DNA of 40,038 bases from Pseudomonadota bacterium. GTDB taxonomy: Bacteria; Myxococcota_A; Polyangia; Haliangiales; Haliangiaceae. Under the pieces are notes generated by a model. That model saw only the letters and a list, made by a program, of their open reading frames with translations, was not told the DNA's origin and made no database searches. The stretch lies in the NCBI GenBank assembly GCA_022360315.1, contig JAKSDA010000417.1:1-40038 (forward strand), read 5' to 3'. Positions 9,056-20,474 of this stretch are shown in pieces (within the stretch, counting starts at the first letter, position 1; each line of letters opens with the position of its first letter). The position numbers and the translations under genes were made by a program.

Positions 9056-9663
9056 TATTGTTGTCCTCCTCCAAATGGACTCGAATAGCTCCCAATCCCG
9101 TAATACCTGACTCCAGTCTAATAACTGCGCATCATATATCGGTACTCGCAAAAATGGAAGAACAGTTTAACGCCAGAGCAAAATAGATAGCTCGATTGTT
9201 CACGCTACCATGGAGACTCGGGGGGGTCGCTGGACTTCTCCAGCAAACACTGGCACTCGACCGAATTGCCTCGATGGCCAGCAAAAGGATGCGATTTGCG
9301 ATGCGTCACGATCGATTTGTAGTAGACGCAACGATCGATACGGAATACCACCGTGATTTGTAGCAGTCACAACCCTGGGTACGGGCCGCCCGCTGGCCAG
9401 ATGTAGTAGATGGCACGCCGGCTACGACTACCTATCAGCGATTTACTTTTGACCAGATTTGTTCCGTGCAGGCATTGTTTTGAATACATACTTCAATACC
9501 GAGTATGCGCATGGTGAGTACGGAAGCGATCGAAGGCAGACATGAGGGGAGAAATGCGTCGTGGGCGAAAGGCCTGAATGGAATTTGGCCCTGCCGGCCG
9601 AACTTCCGCTCACATCGGGGCTTGGGGGTGCTCGAGGGGTTGCTGTGAAGCGCGACAATAGCC

Positions 9664-9687
9664 GGTTATTCGACCGATCGAATAACC
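9664..9687. repeat. Perfect 10-bp inverted repeat, 4-base centre
   Basis: GGTTATTCGA (9664-9673) and TCGAATAACC (9678-9687) are exact reverse complements separated by CCGA. The length and symmetry suit a dimeric regulator's operator or a small RNA hairpin. There is no U-tract and no adjacent gene start within 400 bases, so the role is open. Confidence 0.5.
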
Positions 9688-10126
9688 AGCCGCCCGGCCG
9701 CTCTGCTCGGAATGAACACCGCTGTGCATTAACTGCCGGGGCGTCCGGCCGGCCGGATATGTCGGCACCGTGGAAGCCGATACCGCCCGATGAGCTCGGT
9801 GCGATCATGCGGGGCGCCGAGTTTTCTTGGGGGCTGTCTGGTGGGTACGCTATCGAGCGCTTTGTCAGAGAGCCTTTTCGCGAGCACGGATGAGTATGTC
9901 CGCTGTTTGCACAGCTGTCCCATTGCTGCGCAGGCCATTTATTGCACAGCCGGCTCGCTGCAGACCTAGTTCGGTCAAGCGGATCGTGTTCCCTGGCCGG
10001 TACGGATGAGTATTTGGTTGCCTGTCATACACGTAGTTCCATGGAACGGTGCAAGGGGCGGTTGGCCTGCGTCGTGCAAACTCCACCAGCAAGCCAGTTA
10101 AACCGCCTTTCATGGAGTTCTTGTTG

Positions 10127-10858
10127 ATGAAAAACCTACAACGTATTTGTCTGTCCTATTTGGTTTTCGCCGCTGCCGCCTGCAGCAGCACCGACCACGT
10201 ATCCAACGCGCTGCAAGCTGCCAGTCCTCCGGTGGAGGCAGCGGTCGAAAGCTCGCTGGCTCAGTCCGAGGCCGCCGAGGCATCGCAGACTTCGGTCGAC
10301 CAGATCGGCGACGCCGCCGAGCAAGCGGAAAGTGCTGCGGCCGATGCGGCCAATACGGCCGGCGATGCTGACACCGAACAGGCCTTTTCAGATGCCAGCA
10401 ATGCTCTGATCGCAGCTGGCAATGCAGTTCTCGATGCAGCCAACCAGGCCGCCGTGCACGCCGACGCCGCGATTGCCTCGACTCTCGAAGCTGCTGCGGC
10501 GTTGACCCAGGCGGTCGAAAGCGCCACTGTTGCCGACGATGCGCCCGCACTCGAGCTTGCCGCGGCCGAGGTCGAGGAACTCGCCAACGACGTCATACCC
10601 GAGGTGATCGGCCAGATCGAGAAGGTGGTTGATTATGCGGAGAAGGTCTCTTCGTTTGCCACCGACGTAGCCGAAAAAGCCAGTGAGATGGAGCTGACCA
10701 CAGTGAGTGATTCGCTGCTCGTTCTCGCCTCCGAGGCGACCAAAGTGGCCGAGACCGTCGGCACCCGCGTCGAGGCAGGCGAGGCGGCTGCGGACGCGGC
10801 CAAGGCTGCTGCAGATGCCGCGGCCAGCGCTGCCGATGAGCTCGAAGATCTCGAGTGA
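10127..10858 (+). CDS. Ala-rich coiled-coil lipoprotein
   Basis: A 243-residue protein with the lipoprotein signal MKNLQRICLSYLVFAAAAC (Cys19). The mature part is dominated by Ala with regularly spaced Glu/Asp (for example ADAAKAAADAAASAADELE) and has no Trp, so it should be a long, acidic, mostly alpha-helical or coiled-coil rod. ATG 10127 is chosen because GGAG at 10114-10117 lies nine bases upstream and the signal peptide starts there; the frame is open from 10049. It may act as a periplasmic spacer or cell-wall tether in the manner of Lpp-type lipoproteins, but no homology is claimed. An intrinsic-terminator-like hairpin lies about 230 bases downstream. Confidence 0.75.
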   Translation: MKNLQRICLSYLVFAAAACSSTDHVSNALQAASPPVEAAVESSLAQSEAAEASQTSVDQIGDAAEQAESAAADAANTAGDADTEQAFSDASNALIAAGNAVLDAANQAAVHADAAIASTLEAAAALTQAVESATVADDAPALELAAAEVEELANDVIPEVIGQIEKVVDYAEKVSSFATDVAEKASEMELTTVSDSLLVLASEATKVAETVGTRVEAGEAAADAAKAAADAAASAADELEDLE

Positions 10859-10923
10859 CAATCTCCCAGCGCCGCTGCACTTCGCTACCGCTGTCCGAAA
10901 TAGCTGGGTTGGAGGCGGAGCCG

Positions 10924-11038
10924 GAGCGAAGTCTTCGAGTAGATCATCCTCCAACTACACTGCACTATCCCTGATTACGTACAGCTCTCTCCCTGTGAAT
11001 GCGACGTTTGCGTCGTCCGAAGCTCGAAGACTTCGCTC
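10924..11038. repeat. 16-bp inverted repeat arms 83 bases apart
   Basis: GAGCGAAGTCTTCGAG (10924-10939) is exactly complementary to CTCGAAGACTTCGCTC (11023-11038). Each arm is itself nearly palindromic (CGAAG-T-CTTCG), so the RNA could switch between two small hairpins and one long one. It lies between the Ala-rich lipoprotein and the YkvA-type gene, where no coding frame is supported. Confidence 0.6.
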
Positions 11039-11086
11039 TGTCTTTGGTCCTCCGAGAGTTGGCCTCCTGTAGTATCTGTTCGGCAG

Positions 11087-11128
11087 GCCCGACCCGGTCA
11101 CGGGTAGGCGGCTTGTCGGGCATTTTTT
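11087..11128 (+). terminator. Intrinsic-terminator-like hairpin with T-run
   Basis: GCCCGAC (11087-11093) pairs with GTCGGGC (11115-11121) and is followed by ATTTTTT. A second possible stem, ACCCG-GTCA-CGGGT (11092-11105), lies inside the loop. The loop is long for a classical terminator, so efficiency is uncertain. It would end transcription from the Ala-rich lipoprotein, or act as a leader structure of the gene at 11218. Confidence 0.55.
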
Positions 11129-11217
11129 CGTGGTGGTCCGAGGCGCTTTTCGCACCTTCGCACGTCGACCGGACCCGGCCGGCAAGTTGTCCCAACTGCA
11201 CATCTGGAGAATAATAT

Positions 11218-11832
11218 ATGGCTGAAATTGTTGATTTTTTGGTCGGCTATGGCATTGTCGAGACGAACCTGAAGCCGGGAGTGCGCACCGTGTCCGAGTA
11301 TATGCAGTCTGTTAAAGAGTGGGTTCGCTCGTTTCGCGGGGACGTGGAAGTCGTCAAGTCAGTGGTCTCATCGAGTGGTGTGGACAAGAATGCCCGCAAG
11401 TTCGCCGCATCTGCTCTGAATTATCTGGTCACTCGCCTGGATCTGGTTCCCGATTGGAACCCGACCATCGGTCTTATCGACGACGTCATGGTTCTTCGCG
11501 TATGCCTGCGGTTGGCAAATGCCTACAGCATGAGCGGACACCTCGATGAAGACGTTCGCGGCCGAGTCGAGCAGTTGATCGACGACGTCGACATCATCGA
11601 GACATTCCTGGGTGATGAGTTGTACGGAAAGCTGCGCAAGTACTGTGCCAGGCTGAGCGAGACCACGGTACGGGGGCGCAGTCCCGAAACCATTGTCGCC
11701 GACCAGAATATCCGCCAGACGCTCTTTGACGAGATTGGCGACGACATCCTGCGCATGCCCCCGGCGTCGTTTGAGAATCCGGATGACGTGGCGATCCGCT
11801 TCACGAGCTATCTGCACCACAAGCTGGCTTAG
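11218..11832 (+). CDS. YkvA/DUF1232-type protein
   Basis: A 204-residue protein. Residues about 60-105 contain the DUF1232 signature, a helix followed by YLVTRLDLVPDWNP and GLIDDVMVLRVCL. In the usual family this forms a short membrane-associated helical pair with an invariant D-L-(I/V)-P-D. The remainder is helical and charged, longer than the minimal family. Function is unknown for the family. The start is ATG 11218, with GGAG at 11206-11209 eight bases upstream. The gene stands alone, behind a terminator-like hairpin and ahead of a 347-base gap. Confidence 0.75.
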   Translation: MAEIVDFLVGYGIVETNLKPGVRTVSEYMQSVKEWVRSFRGDVEVVKSVVSSSGVDKNARKFAASALNYLVTRLDLVPDWNPTIGLIDDVMVLRVCLRLANAYSMSGHLDEDVRGRVEQLIDDVDIIETFLGDELYGKLRKYCARLSETTVRGRSPETIVADQNIRQTLFDEIGDDILRMPPASFENPDDVAIRFTSYLHHKLA

Positions 11833-12179
11833 TACCGCGACCCGTAAGTAAGTGCCCAGTAGGGTCGGTCCAGCGCGTCCGCAATGCACGTATTCGCGCT
11901 TTCGTGGATTTCATCGGCGAGGCTCTTGGACAAAAAAGCGCGACCTCATCGAAGACCGGCTGGGCGCTGCAGCTTTGCCCGAAAATCTCACGATAACGTG
12001 AGATTGCAGCATTCTCGCCGAGCTGCAAGCGCGCCCACGCGCCGGCTTGCCCGCCGCTCGCGAGCCACCCCTGCGACATGTAGTCCTCACTTGGCGAGTC
12101 GAGTTACCAATGTGGAATGGCCAACTCCCTGGCTTTGCGGGGACGCAAAATGGCATCGCAATTGCTCTGACTAGATCGC
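11833..12179. other. Intergenic region with a perfect 9-bp hairpin
   Basis: AATCTCACG (11984-11992) and CGTGAGATT (11997-12005) are exact complements around ATAA. No T-run follows, so this is more like an operator or RNA structure than a terminator. A minus-strand frame across 11801-12079 has no ribosome site or recognised motif and is not called. The rest shows nothing supported. Confidence 0.5.
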
Positions 12180-13115
12180 GTGAAGCTCGCTCTGAACTCG
12201 CAGCGGCAGGAATCCTATGCCGGGCAGCTCGCTCGTCAGCTGGTCGCGCAGCAGCGCTACGCCGAAGCAGCCGACGCGTTTCGCCTGGCCACCAGTGATG
12301 ATCCGCATTGCCCCGAATGGTGGCTTGGTCTGGCCCATTGCCTGATTTTGCAGGGGACCCACCGAGGCGCGGTGCGTGCGCTGGTCGCCGCCACCGATCT
12401 GGACCCGGGCAACGCCGAGGCTTACAACGAGCTGGGCTGCCTGGAAAAGCACCCCAGGCTATCCGAAGAGGCGTTTCGCGCCGCGATCGCAGCAGATCCC
12501 GTCAATGCGCTGTATTGCGCCAATCTGGCGGTTAGTCTGTTCATGCAATGGCGTTTCGACGAAGCGGAAGCCTCGTTCCGCAAGGCGATGTGGCTCGATC
12601 CGGACAACCTGTGTTACGCCATCGATCTGGGTCATATGCTCATGGAGCTCGGGCGTTTTTCCGTGGCCAAGTCGATATTTCGCCGCGCCGCTCGATCGTG
12701 TCGTCACGACGCGATTCTGGTCGGTCGCGCATGGCAACTATATCAAGAGCAGCGCTACGACGAGGCCGACGAGACCTTTGCCCGGCGGATGCAGACCGAC
12801 TGTGACGAGGACATTGCCTGGGCCTACCAGGGCTTTGGTCTGGCGTTGCGCAAACTGGGTGAGAACAGCCCGGCGATCATCGCGTTTCGCGCCGCTGTGA
12901 GCCTGTGCCCGGAGTCTGCCGTCTTTCACCGCAATCTGGCCGATGCTCTGTCGGCTGCAAACCGAAAAGGGCCAGCCACAGCCGCCTACGAGAGGGCGCG
13001 TCAGCTCAGCAGTTCACGAGGCGACGACCCACAACAGGGCTGGACCATCGCGCTGCGCGGACAGGATCACACCGCTCGCCATCACGTTCGGCGGGCTGCG
13101 TTTACTCGACAGTGA
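12180..13115 (+). CDS. TPR-repeat protein
   Basis: A 311-residue protein made largely of tetratricopeptide repeats, helical hairpins that mediate protein-protein contacts. Several units show the W/Y-A/G-L-A-P spacing, for example AEAADAFRLATSDDPHCPEWWLGLAHCL, AEAYNELGCLE and FDEAEASFRKAMWLDPDN, covering residues about 15-285. There is no signal peptide or membrane segment, so it should be cytosolic. The start is GTG 12180; the ribosome site is weak. The last 14 bases overlap the end of the convergent Ig-like lipoprotein gene, so the last few residues (Arg-rich tail) may be fortuitous extension. The partner is unknown. Confidence 0.8.
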   Translation: MKLALNSQRQESYAGQLARQLVAQQRYAEAADAFRLATSDDPHCPEWWLGLAHCLILQGTHRGAVRALVAATDLDPGNAEAYNELGCLEKHPRLSEEAFRAAIAADPVNALYCANLAVSLFMQWRFDEAEASFRKAMWLDPDNLCYAIDLGHMLMELGRFSVAKSIFRRAARSCRHDAILVGRAWQLYQEQRYDEADETFARRMQTDCDEDIAWAYQGFGLALRKLGENSPAIIAFRAAVSLCPESAVFHRNLADALSAANRKGPATAAYERARQLSSSRGDDPQQGWTIALRGQDHTARHHVRRAAFTRQ

Positions 13116-13920
13116 CGCGGATCGCCTGCCATACCACCCCGCCCGTGCCGTTGCGTACCACGCAGAACAACCAGCCTTGTAAAGACGCGTCCGCTGCCAC
13201 CATCTCGACTGGGTTTGACTGGTAGCGCTCGATCGTCCCGGCTGTGCTGTACCAGGCAAACTTGGTCTGAGCTGGATCCGGCCCGACCGAATCCGGCTCT
13301 AACTGGGCCTCGAGCTCGACGATCTGTCCCGGCTTCACGGTCAGAGATCCCGCAGAGAGAACATCGGTGCCGTCGGCGGTAAATGCGACGATTTGTGGGT
13401 TGCCCAGAGTTAGATCGGCAATGGTGACGACCTTGACGCCGACCAGTTCGGAATCGTCGGTTTTGACCCGAGCGGTCACTGATGCCAGGGTAATTGCCTC
13501 GGCGGTTTGCGGCGGTGCAGTGTAGATGACCGAGCCGCCATCAACCATTGCAACGCTGCCCAGGGCCGGCTCGCCCGGATTGGTCGGGCTTGTCTGCCAC
13601 GTCACATCTGGTGCTTCGACCTGGCCATTGCTGTCGGCGACAAGAATGGTCAAGACCGCTGTGCCGCCGGCTGGAATGGCTGGAGGATCGGCGCGGATCG
13701 CCAGGATTTGTGGTTTGGCCAGCTCTGCGGGGGTGGGGAACTCGTCACACGCCGCCATGGAGACGGTTGCGCCCGCAAGTGCAACTGCGAGTGCCCGGCG
13801 CGCCACGTGATTGGCAACGCGATGCGGGCGACGGCTGGCGAGACCCTTTGCGATCTGGTCACGTGGCGGCGGCCAGTTGGGTACGGGGGTTGGTCGCGTG
13901 GTCCGCGGAGACAGCTTCAT
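13102..13920 (-). CDS. Ig-like-domain lipoprotein, unknown function
   Basis: The mature protein (from Cys58, lipobox SMAAC) has two beta-rich Ig-like units. One runs about 70-160 (opening with ILAIRADPPAIPAGGTAVLTI) and one about 172-272 (QIVAFTADGTDVLSAG, then KPGQIVELEAQL and a C-terminal strand). Such domains usually mediate surface binding. From ATG 13920 the signal peptide would have a Pro/Arg-rich 40-residue n-region. GTG 13806 would instead give a normal 20-residue signal (MARRALAVALAGATVSMAAC), and that start is at least as likely. Neither has a clear ribosome site. It converges with and overlaps the TPR gene by 14 bases. Confidence 0.7.
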   Translation of the reverse strand: MKLSPRTTRPTPVPNWPPPRDQIAKGLASRRPHRVANHVARRALAVALAGATVSMAACDEFPTPAELAKPQILAIRADPPAIPAGGTAVLTILVADSNGQVEAPDVTWQTSPTNPGEPALGSVAMVDGGSVIYTAPPQTAEAITLASVTARVKTDDSELVGVKVVTIADLTLGNPQIVAFTADGTDVLSAGSLTVKPGQIVELEAQLEPDSVGPDPAQTKFAWYSTAGTIERYQSNPVEMVAADASLQGWLFCVVRNGTGGVVWQAIRVTVE

Positions 13921-14294
13921 GGGATGTATAAGGTAGCGCGCCAGTTATTTCCCGCCAGCGCGCACGTCGGTGATTTTTTCGAAACTGTCATCGGGCGGGG
14001 TTGTCACAGATTTGCGAGATACGGATATCGGGCGATTTTGCGGTCCACCGTTCCGAGGTTGCGATCCCTTGACGTATCACTGTGACGCAACACTGGAGCT
14101 GGGCTGGCCAAGTCCTCGACTCGTCCGATCGCGCCACCGGCATACGACCGTTTAAATAGCCGGCCGTACGAGCGCTGCTTTGCATTGCTCGCCGGGACAA
14201 ACCAATCGACCGAGCTCCGGTCGCTCCTCGCTGCCAGGCGTGCTGATTGGACGGCGCCCGGCGCGGCGATACCGACACAGGAGAGGAGTATTCG
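13921..14294. other. Divergent intergenic region, 374 bp
   Basis: This separates the minus-strand Ig-like lipoprotein from the plus-strand AgmX-like gene, so it should hold promoters for both. TTGACG occurs at about 14069 and an A/T patch (TTTAAATA) at about 14151, but no confident -35/-10 pair can be drawn. AGGAG at 14284-14288 is the ribosome site of the plus-strand gene. Nothing else is supported. Confidence 0.4.
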
Positions 14295-15965
14295 ATGACT
14301 GATCGCACCCACGCCCCCACACAAACATCGCCGAGTACTGTGGAGGTGGTCGCCATGCTCGGTGATTCGATCCTCGACGTCGTGCACGTCGAGCCAAAAA
14401 CCCGTCCCAGGCCGCGATGGTCGCTCTACGCATTGCGTGCTGCGGCGGTGGTTTTTTTCGGCCTTGCCGGCTTCGCGTTCCTGTCCGGCATCGGCGTCGC
14501 GGCCGAAAACGAGCGGGCCCTGCACGCATGGACCAACGTCGAGCGGCGTCCTTTCCGCGAATTTCGACCCAAGCGATCGAGCGCGGTCCACGACTGGCTC
14601 GCTCTTACCGCTCTGGGTGGCGGATTTTTGGCTCTAGTTATTGCGCTGATCCGCGCCCGCGAGCCCTTGCCGCGGTCGACATTTACCATCGGTACCGCCC
14701 CAAGCGCCGACCTGTGTATCAAAGATGCCCCATTTCCGCGCATGGCCCTGCTCGTCGAGCGCGGCGATGAGATCGCGGTCTGCGTGGCCGGCAAGGTGCG
14801 CGCCGAGCTGCGCCAGTATGGCCGGGTTCACTCCATCGAGGCACTGGCCGCGCTCGGCGTGACGCGACCATCGGCGCACCATCCCGATGGTCGGGAGGTT
14901 CCGCTACCCGAGGACGGCACGGTCTATGTCCATGTCGGCGCCGTTGCATTTGCGATCCGCAAGGTCGCTGCAGGGCGGGCCAAACTGGCCACTCCTGCGC
15001 TCATCTTCGAGCGGCGACTGCTGGGATTTTTTGCCGTTTCGGGCGCGGCACATCTGGCCGTCGTGGCGCTGCTCGGGCTGATCCCGCCCGATCCACACGG
15101 CCTTTTGCTCGACCTCGGCAGCCGTGAGGCCCGGTGGACGCGGGTGATCAGTCGGCCCAATGATCGGCCGATCGCCGAGCCAGAATCGGGCACCGGTGGC
15201 ACCCGAGAGGGCAGCAGCGGAGGCGGCGTGGTCGGCGGACTGGGCAAGGCCGGTGATCGCACAGCGAGGGCGGAACAAAAAATGTCCATCAGACGGCGAT
15301 CGAGAAGCCCCCAGCTGGCCTATAGCGATGCCATTGGCCGGGCTCGACGTGCCGGCTTTGTCGACTTGCTGCGCACCCCTTCCCACTCGCTGATCGAGCT
15401 GACCCAAATGGCCGATTTTTCGTCTGGCGACGGCTTGTTCGACATCCACGGCAATCTCGATGGTGACGACTACGGACCGGGAACCGGAGTTTTCGGCAAC
15501 TCCCACCGCGGCTACGACCCGACCGGCGGTACGGTCCGGGTCGGCGATTATCCCACAATTGGACCGTTTGGTCCCGGCTTCGCGGACCCCGGCTTCGGAG
15601 AGCCAGGCGTTTCCGTGCCGCGGCGTCCGAGAACGCCGGGGACTGGTTTCACGGCCAACCAACCCAGGGTGGTCGGCGATATGGATCGAGAGATCATCCG
15701 CCGGTACATCCGCAGACAGCGGCAGCGGCTCCGCTACTGCTACGAACGCCAGCTCGCGGTCGAGCCCAACCTTGCCGGCACAGTGAACGCGACTTTTCTC
15801 ATTGATGGACACGGCGCGGTCATCGCTTCGCGGGCTTCGGGCCTTCACAGTGAGCCGGTCGAAGCATGCGTGGCCCGGGTGATCAAATCGATCCGGTTTC
15901 CCCGACCATCCGGGGGTGGCTCGGTACGAGTCACATATCCATTCCACTTCCGCATCTCGGGTTGA
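14295..15965 (+). CDS. AgmX/PglI C-terminal-domain membrane protein with FHA-like region
   Basis: A 556-residue envelope protein. Hydrophobic segments lie at about 46-69, 100-119 and 245-263. Between the second and third, residues about 127-226 (opening FTIGTAPSADLCI, then RMALLVERGDEIAV and VYVHVGAVAFAI) look like an FHA-type beta-sandwich, which would bind phosphothreonine. Residues about 265-465 are a Gly/Arg-rich linker. The C-terminal 90 residues (RQRLRYCYERQLAVEPNLAG to YPFHFRISG) match the AgmX/PglI domain, a TonB-C-like module common in myxobacterial envelope and gliding proteins. ATG 14295 is chosen over the open frame from 14247 because AGGAG lies six bases upstream. A giant Ser/Thr kinase gene follows, making phospho-signalling plausible but unproven. 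Confidence 0.8.
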   Translation: MTDRTHAPTQTSPSTVEVVAMLGDSILDVVHVEPKTRPRPRWSLYALRAAAVVFFGLAGFAFLSGIGVAAENERALHAWTNVERRPFREFRPKRSSAVHDWLALTALGGGFLALVIALIRAREPLPRSTFTIGTAPSADLCIKDAPFPRMALLVERGDEIAVCVAGKVRAELRQYGRVHSIEALAALGVTRPSAHHPDGREVPLPEDGTVYVHVGAVAFAIRKVAAGRAKLATPALIFERRLLGFFAVSGAAHLAVVALLGLIPPDPHGLLLDLGSREARWTRVISRPNDRPIAEPESGTGGTREGSSGGGVVGGLGKAGDRTARAEQKMSIRRRSRSPQLAYSDAIGRARRAGFVDLLRTPSHSLIELTQMADFSSGDGLFDIHGNLDGDDYGPGTGVFGNSHRGYDPTGGTVRVGDYPTIGPFGPGFADPGFGEPGVSVPRRPRTPGTGFTANQPRVVGDMDREIIRRYIRRQRQRLRYCYERQLAVEPNLAGTVNATFLIDGHGAVIASRASGLHSEPVEACVARVIKSIRFPRPSGGGSVRVTYPFHFRISG

Positions 15966-16304
15966 TCATCGGCGCGGCCTCGGTCCCATGTCGATTGCCA
16001 GTGCCAGGTACCGCTCCTGGGCAGCTGTAACCTGGCGATGGTGTTGTAATAACCGTGGCGGCCAAGGCTGGCCCGACGATTTTTCGTACCGATACATCGG
16101 GAGGAAACGGAGGAGGTTTTAGAGGTCCGGCTGGTTCGGGATGGCTCGAGCAATGGTGGCGGCTGGCGATCCGCCGGACCACCTGGCTCGAATTGAGCCG
16201 GGATCCCATCTCGGTTAGACTGGTTCGTCGCCACACTTTAGCACTGTCTGACGCACAAGAGCTGTTGCAACCTCTCTACTGCGAGCCATTAGAATAGGGT
16301 TGGC
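15966..16304. other. Intergenic region upstream of the giant kinase, 339 bp
   Basis: It contains an 8-bp inverted repeat, GGTCCGGC (about 16123) and GCCGGACC (about 16175). It also has a purine-rich tract GGGAGGAAACGGAGGAGG near 16098 that looks like a ribosome site but precedes no supportable frame. No gene is called. Confidence 0.4.
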
Positions 16305-20306
<4,002 letters not shown>

Positions 20307-20474
20307 CCATCCGATACTCTTGGGCGACTGCCGCCACGGACCCATTCGCCGCCCGGTCTGTCAACAGGGCCGTGCCTGTAGACGCGTCGCGTCATGAACG
20401 TGCGTGGTAATGTTTTCTCGACCTTGTTCCGGGGCACCTGATTTCTATAGAGTGTCGGACCGGAGAAACGAACC

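Larger units (their letters stand above)
8825..10126. other. 1.3 kb region without a supported gene
   Basis: No reading frame here has a ribosome site, recognisable family or convincing composition. The stretch is A/T-richer in patches (9060-9200). It contains a GACAC...GTGTC hairpin at 9029-9055, short related words around GATTTGTAGTAG / GATTTGTAGCAG between 9312 and 9410, a 10-bp inverted repeat at 9664-9687, and the palindrome TCCGGCCGGCCGGA near 9747. The left end must carry the promoter of the M43 protease and the right end that of the Ala-rich lipoprotein. An RNA gene cannot be excluded. Confidence 0.5.

Noticed and set aside
9443..9808. 121-codon minus-strand frame in the gene-free region
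   Set aside because: No ribosome site, unusual composition and no recognisable fold.
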